DNA of 27,742 nucleotides, from IMG/VR virus record IMGVR_UViG_3300032285_003046, positions 1-27,742 of that record; one strand, written 5' to 3'. The notes below the pieces were generated by a model. It was not told the origin of the DNA. It ran no database searches and saw only the letters and a list, made by a program, of their open reading frames with translations. Both the position numbers and the translations under genes were made by a program. Shown here one piece after another: positions 21,988 through 27,742 of this stretch. This stretch comes from a virus. Position 1 is the first letter of the stretch, and every line of letters begins with the position of its first letter.

Positions 21988-24900
21988 ATGGCGAATTTAG
22001 TGAGCCCTGGGGTTCAAGTACAAATAATAGATGAAAGCTTTTACGGGAGCAGCGGTCCAGGAACCGTACCATTTATTGTGTTTGCTACCAAGCAAGACAA
22101 GAATCAACCTGGAAGTACCACAAGCATTGCTGACGGAACCCGTGCAGTAAACGCAAACAAGTTGTATCTGATGACAAGCCAGAGAGAGCTGTTGCAAACT
22201 TTTGGTAACCCCATCTTTTATACCCAGGCTGGCACACCACAGCAGGGTAATGAACTCAACGAGTATGGGCTTTATTCAGCCTATCAATACCTGGGTATTG
22301 CCAATCAAGCATGGGTGATTCGTGCTGATGTGGACCTTAGTCAGCTGGAGCCCAGCAGCGTGGAACCCACAGGTGAACCCACCAATGGTGATTTGTGGTT
22401 GGACCTGAGCAATACCAGCTGGGGACTGTTCCGCAGCAATGGTAATGTGAACAGCAGCTTGGCTTGGGCAGCAGTAGCACCCACCGTAATCAGCAGTGCT
22501 GGTCAGATGGAGCGTTTTATTCAGGGGTATCGTGTAAGTCCTCGTAGTCCTCTTATTGATCCAAACAGTGCTTGTATCAGCCCTGCTGGTGCAGGTACGC
22601 TTGTAATCAACAATGTTCCCGTTGCACTAGCTAGCGGAAAGAGCCTGAACCAAATTGTTCAAACCATCAACACCAATACTGCTTTGCAGAGCAAGGGCAT
22701 CCGTGCTGAAATTTTTGCAAGAGTGGAAAAGGTCAACAGCACCAGCTATGCCACAGTTTATAACCTTCGCATCAAGATAGCTGATCCAACTCTACCGCTG
22801 AGCTTGGATGGCACAGTTGGTGGATATGCTATTAATTTGCTGGAAGATCTGGGCTTTACAGATAACGGCATGGCCACTTCCTTCCCCACCAACAACATGC
22901 AGCCTATCAGCAGCATTGGCACATTGGGAACTCTTGCTGTGAATGCAGTAGCCCAATTGGATGTTATGGGTACGTCAACAGCACTCATGACTGGAGTGCA
23001 GGTTTTTGAAAAGCTGGCTGTGACAACTGAAATTGGAACTGAACTCAAGTGGTTCACTGTGGGTAGCACAGATGCAATTTGTCCTGGGTTTGGCTGGAGA
23101 GAAGCAAGTGCAACAGTTGTAACTGGTGTAAACAGCGCCCCCAGCTTTAACCCTGGAGATGAGGCACAAGTTTATATTGGCACTACTTTGGTGTCCTTTG
23201 TGAACAGCAGCAGCACACTGAGTGGTTTTGCCAATGACTTGAATACTGCGTTTGACTTGGCCAATGTGAATGCATTGGCCAGTGTTTACAGTAATGGACC
23301 CAACAGCTATCTGCGTATCACCAACTATGATGGCACAAACATAGCACTCATTGACAGCATTGGCAGCCCATTTGAAAACTTGGGATTCACAATCAGCCAA
23401 AACTTCTATGGTGAAGTAGTTGGAGCAGACGCCAATCCTACCTTCTACGGAGATACTTTTTATATCACAGTGGGCGGCATTGCCAGCGAAGCCATCAGCC
23501 CAACTGGTAATGTGAATGCTGCTGTAACAGCAATCAATAATGATCCCAACCTGGGCCTGACCGGAATTATCACAGCCAGTGTGATGATGGTGGGCACAGA
23601 CGCTTACCTCAAGATCACCAACAACAACGGCACCTTCTTCTCAATGAGAAACGGCACAGGCTACAGCTATGGTGTTGCTCCGCTCATGTTGGCTGGTATT
23701 CCCACTGGCACCACTTTTGGTAACAGCCTAGTTTATCAGGGCTACAGTGTGAGCACTCCTCAACCACGCACATTGGACCAATTGTCCAGTGGAAACATTT
23801 GGATCAACACTGTGGCCAGCAACCGCGGCGCAGCCTGGAGTATCAAACGTTACAACACCGGCCTTAACCTATGGCAGAACAAGGCTGCGCCATTCTACAT
23901 GGATGATGACAGCGCCAATTCCGGATACGGTGCAAACCGTATTGTGGGCAGTGTTTATGTTCAATATAACAGTGAAATAACTGACCCCAGCAGTGCCTAT
24001 ATGCTTGCCAAGATTTGGAACGGCACCACCTGGCAGCCCATCAACACCAGCAACATGTACACTCAAAGCACCAGCACTCCAACTGGTAGCCCTGCTGATG
24101 GAAGACTGTGGTACAGCACAAACTTGCGTGTTGATATGATGGTGAGCGATGGCGTGCAGTGGATGGGGTACCGCAACATGTATCCTTCAACTGATCCCAA
24201 TGGTGTGATCCTTAGCGCCAGCGAGCCCAGCTACCAGAGTGATGGTGCCACCCCACTTGCTGACAATGATTTGTGGATTGACACCAGTGATACTGAAAAC
24301 TATCCCAAGCTATATCGTTATGATTCACTCAACAGCTACTGGCAATTGGTGGATGTGACTGATCAGAGCAGCAGCCAAGGAATCCTGTTTGCAGATGTTC
24401 GTCCCAATGACGATGGTTTGAGCACAGGCAGTGAACTGATTCAGGACATGCTTGTGAGCAACTATGTGGATCCAGATGCTCCCAGCGCGCTTACTCATCC
24501 ATATGGATTTTTGGTGTTCAACACACGTTATAGCACCAACAATGTCAAAGAATGGCGTCCCAACTATCTCACAACAGGTTCTTACCGCGATCGTTGGGTA
24601 AGTGCCAGCGGCAATGCACTCAATGGTGGTCCATTGATGGGACGCAAGGCTCAGCGTATTATGGTTGTTCGTGCCTTGGCAAGTGCCATTGTCAGCAACC
24701 AGGATATTCGCAGCGAAAGCAACTTCTTCAACTTGATTGCCACACCTGGCTATCCTGAACTGATCGACGAAATGCTAAACCTGAACACAGACAAGAAGGA
24801 TGTGGCATTTGTGTTGGTGGATCCACCAGCCCGCTTGACTCCAGATGGAACAAGCATTCAGATATGGTCCAACAACAGCAACAATGCACCCAGCAATGGG

Positions 24901-25575
24901 GAAGAAGGATTGATCACCCACAGCCGCTATGCTGGTGTTTACTATCCTTGGGGCTTGGCCACCAACCTGGATGGCACTGAAATATTTGTTCCACCCAGCA
25001 TGACAGTGCTGCGCACCATTGCATTCAATGACCAAGTGGCTTACCCTTGGTTTGCACCAGCCGGCTTCAACCGCGGTATGGTAAGTGCAGTAACAAGTGT
25101 GGGTTACCTGAACATGGAAAACGAATATGTGCCAGTTCAGTTGAGCCAAGGCCAGAGAGATGTGCTCTATAGCAACAAGATGAACCCCATTGCGTTCATT
25201 GCAGGACGTGGATTGGTTGTTTATGGTCAGCGCACACTAAGCCCCGTGGACAGCGCACTCAACCGCGTCAACGTTTCCCGTTTGGTGAACTACCTCAACT
25301 ATCAGCTGGACAACTTGGCCAAGCCATTCTTGTTTGAGCCCAATGATCAGTTCACACGTGACAGTGTTACCCGCACATTCGAGAGCTTCTTTGGGGACAT
25401 GGTTGCACTTAGAGCAGTGTATGACTATGCAGTGCTGTGTGATGACACCAACAACACACCTGTAAGAATCGATCGTAATGAACTGTGGATTGATGTGGCC
25501 ATCAAGCCAGTAAAGGCAGTGGAATTCATCTATATCCCACTCCGTATCCTCAACACAGGAGACCCACTGCCCTAA
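21988..25575 (+). CDS. 18: Tail sheath protein gp18, greatly enlarged
   Basis: The 1195-residue product has the sheath N-terminus (SPGVQVQIIDESFYGSSGPG) and C-terminus (AYPWFAPAGFNRGMV, NPIAFIAGRGLVVYGQRTL, ALNRVNVSRLVNYL) of T4 gp18, which forms the contractile sheath. T4 gp18 has 659 residues. The extra length lies between about 130 and 790. Residues ~204-290, ~393-467 and ~489-565 look like three related domains (INN or ITVGG start, then V..IN, then a Leu-Gly-Phe-type end) resembling the flagellin/hook IN repeat. At ~134, ~602, ~705 and ~760 a short G.LW...W module recurs. These probably project from the sheath surface. The conserved ends argue against a split or a frameshift. A strong terminator follows. 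Confidence 0.93.
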   Translation: MANLVSPGVQVQIIDESFYGSSGPGTVPFIVFATKQDKNQPGSTTSIADGTRAVNANKLYLMTSQRELLQTFGNPIFYTQAGTPQQGNELNEYGLYSAYQYLGIANQAWVIRADVDLSQLEPSSVEPTGEPTNGDLWLDLSNTSWGLFRSNGNVNSSLAWAAVAPTVISSAGQMERFIQGYRVSPRSPLIDPNSACISPAGAGTLVINNVPVALASGKSLNQIVQTINTNTALQSKGIRAEIFARVEKVNSTSYATVYNLRIKIADPTLPLSLDGTVGGYAINLLEDLGFTDNGMATSFPTNNMQPISSIGTLGTLAVNAVAQLDVMGTSTALMTGVQVFEKLAVTTEIGTELKWFTVGSTDAICPGFGWREASATVVTGVNSAPSFNPGDEAQVYIGTTLVSFVNSSSTLSGFANDLNTAFDLANVNALASVYSNGPNSYLRITNYDGTNIALIDSIGSPFENLGFTISQNFYGEVVGADANPTFYGDTFYITVGGIASEAISPTGNVNAAVTAINNDPNLGLTGIITASVMMVGTDAYLKITNNNGTFFSMRNGTGYSYGVAPLMLAGIPTGTTFGNSLVYQGYSVSTPQPRTLDQLSSGNIWINTVASNRGAAWSIKRYNTGLNLWQNKAAPFYMDDDSANSGYGANRIVGSVYVQYNSEITDPSSAYMLAKIWNGTTWQPINTSNMYTQSTSTPTGSPADGRLWYSTNLRVDMMVSDGVQWMGYRNMYPSTDPNGVILSASEPSYQSDGATPLADNDLWIDTSDTENYPKLYRYDSLNSYWQLVDVTDQSSSQGILFADVRPNDDGLSTGSELIQDMLVSNYVDPDAPSALTHPYGFLVFNTRYSTNNVKEWRPNYLTTGSYRDRWVSASGNALNGGPLMGRKAQRIMVVRALASAIVSNQDIRSESNFFNLIATPGYPELIDEMLNLNTDKKDVAFVLVDPPARLTPDGTSIQIWSNNSNNAPSNGEEGLITHSRYAGVYYPWGLATNLDGTEIFVPPSMTVLRTIAFNDQVAYPWFAPAGFNRGMVSAVTSVGYLNMENEYVPVQLSQGQRDVLYSNKMNPIAFIAGRGLVVYGQRTLSPVDSALNRVNVSRLVNYLNYQLDNLAKPFLFEPNDQFTRDSVTRTFESFFGDMVALRAVYDYAVLCDDTNNTPVRIDRNELWIDVAIKPVKAVEFIYIPLRILNTGDPLP

Positions 25576-25597
25576 GCGCAGCGGAGTTTACTTACTC

Positions 25598-25630
25598 AAA
25601 AAGCGGGGCAAGCAATTGCTCCGCTTTTTT
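25598..25630 (+). terminator. Intrinsic terminator after gp18
   Basis: AAAAAGCGGGGCAA and TTGCTCCGCTTTTT form a 14-bp stem (one G-T pair) with loop GCAA and a terminal T-run. The A-rich upstream arm makes it likely to work in both directions. Confidence 0.92.
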
Positions 25631-25631
25631 C

Positions 25632-25659
25632 TTGACACATCAGCATTGCAGTATAGATT
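25632..25659 (+). promoter_or_regulatory. Possible sigma70-type promoter after the gp18 terminator
   Basis: A perfect -35 TTGACA (25632-25637) is followed by TAGATT (25654-25659) at a 16-base spacing, a weak -10. TATAGA at 25652 would be only 14 bases away. It lies directly downstream of the terminator and next to a late box. Confidence 0.35.
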
Positions 25660-25666
25660 CTAAATA
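25660..25666 (+). promoter_or_regulatory. Late promoter CTAAATA
   Basis: CTAAATA lies 32 bases upstream of the GTG at 25699, with AAAGGA as ribosome site. Confidence 0.6.
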
Positions 25667-25698
25667 TAGTGAATATTATTGATCAAAGGAAATAGCAC

Positions 25699-26043
25699 GT
25701 GGACGAAGACGAAGACAACATAGATCTAGAGTTCAAGAGTGACCTTACTCCGGATCAAGGGGATAGCCCCAATTATTTCACAGCCAGAGCATATGCCAGC
25801 GGAGAGATTACCCGTTATTCAGTGGCAATGTTGGAATTTTACAGCGATAAGATGCCACGTAATGAAGCACTGGGACTGTTGATTGAAAGCCTGAGCGTGA
25901 GCCTGGGTAATCTGATCAGTTTGGTCAAGGAGGACCATCAAGAGGAAACAATAGAAAGTGCCAACCAGGTGATTCAGATTGGACTGCTTGCCCAATCTGA
26001 ACTGATTGCAACCATGGCATATGGCCAAGTAGGGCACGCTTAA
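25699..26043 (+). CDS. Small acidic protein of unknown function
   Basis: The 114-residue product has an acidic N-terminus (DEDEDNIDLEFKSDL) and two long helices (NEALGLLIESLSVSLGNLIS and IESANQVIQIGLLAQSEL). No family is recognised. It starts with GTG 8 bases after AAAGGA. It is expressed as a single gene between the gp18 terminator and the minus-strand FkbM gene: its stop TAA shares the TTAA with that gene's stop on the other strand. A chaperone or assembly helper for the sheath or tube is conceivable from position only. Confidence 0.6.
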   Translation: MDEDEDNIDLEFKSDLTPDQGDSPNYFTARAYASGEITRYSVAMLEFYSDKMPRNEALGLLIESLSVSLGNLISLVKEDHQEETIESANQVIQIGLLAQSELIATMAYGQVGHA

Positions 26044-26789
26044 CTAGCCAAAATTTCCTTGACCTTGGGGTTACCGGTCAACCAAGGGGGAAGGAACAGC
26101 CAGTGTCCTTCCACCGCATAACTCAAAGCATAACCGCGATCTGTGAAAAAGGGGATAACCTTGTCCGGATCGCTTTTCTGTCGTTCAGCCCAAACGATGG
26201 GCTGATAAGTATCAATGGTTTTTTGTGCTCCTTGCACAACTAGCCATTCCATGCCCTCCACATCCATTTTGATCAGCACAGGCGTGAGATTGAGACTGTC
26301 AATTGTGGTGGTGAGCACCTTGTCCACCTGATCTGTGTAGAGCAAAACACAATCACTGTTCTGAAACGGTGGTTGCACTTCAAAGGCACCAAAGTTTCCC
26401 TGAATCGTATAATCTGGCTGGCGAATTTCAATCTCACCGGGCTGGTCAGCCAGTCCCATCCAGTTGGGTCTTGCATTGAGCACATGATTTAGTGCCAGGT
26501 TTCCACAGCTTACCCAGAACAAAAATCTCTGCACTTCAAACATGTGGAATGTGAGGTCCTTGTGAACAAGGGCCAATGGTATGGTCCAACTGCCCATGTT
26601 GCTGCCTCCGTCCACCACATCTGTTTGAAAAGGTCGCAACTGCTTGGCCAGATCCAGCAGCCGACGAAACTTCCTGAGCTCAAACCCAATCAGATCCACG
26701 TGCTCAATGCCGTGACGTATCCATTGGTCTCCAGCCACTGCTAGGAATCGTCCATTATGATTTTCAACAAATTTTACAGGATGGTGCAT
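26040..26789 (-). CDS. FkbM-family SAM methyltransferase
   Basis: The 249-residue product has the SAM-binding strand and loop VVDGGSNMGSW (58-68), FHMFEVQ (81-87) and the FkbM signature IKMDVEGMEW (173-182), as in O-methyltransferases of this family that act on sugars or small molecules. In phages and hosts such enzymes often modify surface polysaccharides; its substrate here is unknown. I chose ATG 26789 behind AAGGA (6-base spacing) over GTG 26825. It is a lone minus-strand gene between late plus-strand genes, ends on a shared TTAA, and has no convincing promoter or late box in the 126 bases upstream, where gp19's late box lies. It was probably picked up separately. Confidence 0.85.
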   Translation of the reverse strand: MHHPVKFVENHNGRFLAVAGDQWIRHGIEHVDLIGFELRKFRRLLDLAKQLRPFQTDVVDGGSNMGSWTIPLALVHKDLTFHMFEVQRFLFWVSCGNLALNHVLNARPNWMGLADQPGEIEIRQPDYTIQGNFGAFEVQPPFQNSDCVLLYTDQVDKVLTTTIDSLNLTPVLIKMDVEGMEWLVVQGAQKTIDTYQPIVWAERQKSDPDKVIPFFTDRGYALSYAVEGHWLFLPPWLTGNPKVKEILAS

Positions 26790-26877
26790 GATAGTTCCTT
26801 GAATAGATAAGCTGATTGTGCTCACCTATTCAAAAAAGTGCAATATCTGAGTGCCCAGAAAGTTTTTGACCGCTGCC

Positions 26878-26885
26878 TATAAATA
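26878..26885 (+). promoter_or_regulatory. Late promoter TATAAATA for gp19
   Basis: A perfect T4 late box TATAAATA 30 bases before the gp19 ATG, with a GGAG ribosome site between them. It is the only exact T4 consensus in the window. Confidence 0.85.
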
Positions 26886-26915
26886 TCAGCACAACAATCG
26901 TGGAGATAACCTACT

Positions 26916-27497
26916 ATGGTAGAGACCCTATCAAAATTTGGAGTACCTATTAACGGAGCAAGAAATGGCATGCTTATGCCCAAGATTCGCCACCGTTTCC
27001 GGGTACGTGTGGTCAATTTTGGACCAATCGCTGGCGGCCTTGAGCTGACCCAGCAAGTAATGACTGCCGACCGCCCCAACGTAAACTTCAACAGTGTGCA
27101 GGTGCACAGCTACAACAGCCGCATGTACTACGCTGAAAAGCCCGAATGGCAGGCCATCAACATTGAAGTTCGTGATGACATCACCAACAGTGTGAGCCGT
27201 CTTGTGGGCCATCAGCTGCAAAAGCAGATGAACTTCTTTGAACAAACCAGTGTGGCTGCTGGTATCAACTACAAGTTTACCACCATCATGGAAATCATGG
27301 ATGGTGGCAACGAAGCTATTTTTGAACAGTGGACACTGGAAGGCTGCTTCTTGGAAAGTGTAAACTATCAGCAGTTGGACTATACAAGTAGTGATCCTGT
27401 GACTATGCAGTTGCAAGTTAGATATGATAATGCCACCCTGGCTGATGGACTGTTTGAACGTAATCCACAGTTCAGAGCTGGCCAAGTAATTGGCTAA
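26916..27497 (+). CDS. 19: Tail tube protein gp19
   Basis: The 193-residue product fits the T4-type tail tube family (gp19, PF06841-like): an N-terminal KIRHRFRVRVVNFGP strand, KPEWQAINIEVRDD near 80 where the family has its W.I.V..D turn, and WTLEGCFLESVNYQQLDYTS near 150 followed by MQLQVRYDNATL. Tube subunits stack as hexameric rings inside the sheath, so being close to gp18 fits. It has its own perfect late promoter. Slightly longer than T4 gp19 (163). The next gene begins 8 bases after its stop. A related tube-like protein (gp48 or gp54 class) is the main alternative. Confidence 0.8.
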   Translation: MVETLSKFGVPINGARNGMLMPKIRHRFRVRVVNFGPIAGGLELTQQVMTADRPNVNFNSVQVHSYNSRMYYAEKPEWQAINIEVRDDITNSVSRLVGHQLQKQMNFFEQTSVAAGINYKFTTIMEIMDGGNEAIFEQWTLEGCFLESVNYQQLDYTSSDPVTMQLQVRYDNATLADGLFERNPQFRAGQVIG

Positions 27498-27505
27498 TCT
27501 AACCC

Positions 27506-27742
27506 ATGAGTGAAAGTCTAGGTTTGCCAGGCATCTTGGGCTCCACGACGGGGGGCTTGGCAAGCGAAATTGGCACCAATTTATTTGGCGGAACAAGCGG
27601 CGGTAATAGAACTTATTATCGCGGCTTGCCTCTGTTCCTGCGCACTAGTAGATATGCAACAGTACACAACAAGGCCAACCGTGTCATACAGGCCATGCCT
27701 AGACAGAAGTTTTTGTATTATGCCACTTTCAATCCAGGACCC
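27506..27742 (+). CDS. 5' part of another, possibly tube-like, tail protein
   Basis: The frame is open to the right edge, with 79 residues visible, and the gene continues beyond. The first ~35 are Gly/Ser/Thr-rich (LGLPGILGSTTGGLASEIG), then RGLPLFLRTSRYATVHNK and MPRQKFLYYATFNPGP. The PRQKFLY.ATF start of the second part recalls the first strand of tail tube proteins, so a second tube or tube-initiator protein is possible; the portal gp20 is less likely from this beginning. There is no ribosome site, only 8 bases from the gp19 stop, which suggests coupled translation. Confidence 0.5.
   Translation, partial: MSESLGLPGILGSTTGGLASEIGTNLFGGTSGGNRTYYRGLPLFLRTSRYATVHNKANRVIQAMPRQKFLYYATFNPGP

Noticed and set aside
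26790-26915. sigma70 promoter for the FkbM gene on the minus strand
   Set aside because: TTGAAT with TATCTA at an 18-base spacing and TTGCAC with CACAAT at 17 bases both match the consensus too weakly to report.
27506-27742. Portal protein gp20 after gp19, as in T4 order
   Set aside because: The visible 79 residues (Gly-rich start, then PRQKFLYYATF) do not look like a portal N-terminus and fit a tube-like protein better.
1-27742. tRNA genes
   Set aside because: I looked for acceptor and T-loop (GGTTCGAAT-like) patterns in the intergenic gaps and saw none. A covariance-model search would settle it.

Overview
This window is a piece of a T4-like (contractile-tailed) bacteriophage genome. The evidence is a set of recognisable T4 morphogenesis homologues: prohead core protein, gp21 protease, gp22 scaffold and gp23 major capsid protein in the classical order, plus gp13 and gp14 neck proteins, a gp15-like sheath terminator, gp18 sheath and gp19 tail tube. 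Many genes or gene blocks are preceded by a T4-type late-promoter box (TATAAATA, CTAAATA, CTTAAATA or GGTAAATA). The CTAAATA form is the variant I associate with marine T4-like phages. The beta-propeller and collagen-like fibres also suit an environmental relative, but the host cannot be read from this sequence. The gene order is broken up compared with T4.

Layout. (1) Bases 1-2500, plus strand: the 3' end of a fibre-like structural gene, two further structural or adhesin genes and a small conserved-looking gene. (2) 2594-6762, plus strand: the head module (acidic core protein, gp21, gp22, gp23), with terminators after the core protein and after gp23. (3) 6855-14148, minus strand: in order of transcription gp14, gp15-like, a truncated poly(A) polymerase/CCA-transferase-like protein, a collagen-like fibre, a 657-residue adhesin, and a 133-residue protein whose C-terminal end copies the C-terminal end of gp23. 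(4) 14149-20401, plus strand: an accessory block that starts with two strong sigma70-type promoters. It holds six small or unrecognised genes and then four tightly packed ORFs: a helicase split between its two RecA domains, and an adenine methyltransferase split between motifs III and IV with its halves in reversed order. (5) 20437-27742: gp13, a dNMP kinase with its own promoter, a very long gp18, a small unknown gene, an FkbM-type methyltransferase (minus strand), gp19, and the start of another, possibly tube-like, gene.

How it works together. Regions 2, 3 and 5 build head, neck and tail and carry late-promoter boxes, on both strands. Region 4 separates gp14 from gp13, has host-type promoters, and is probably expressed early. 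Its helicase and methyltransferase parts resemble the components of single-chain type ISP-like restriction-modification enzymes broken into overlapping genes. This is the strongest candidate for an undescribed system, followed by the gp23-tail chimera and the enlarged sheath protein.

I saw no tRNA gene, CRISPR array or insertion sequence. No stretch longer than about 190 bases lacks a gene.
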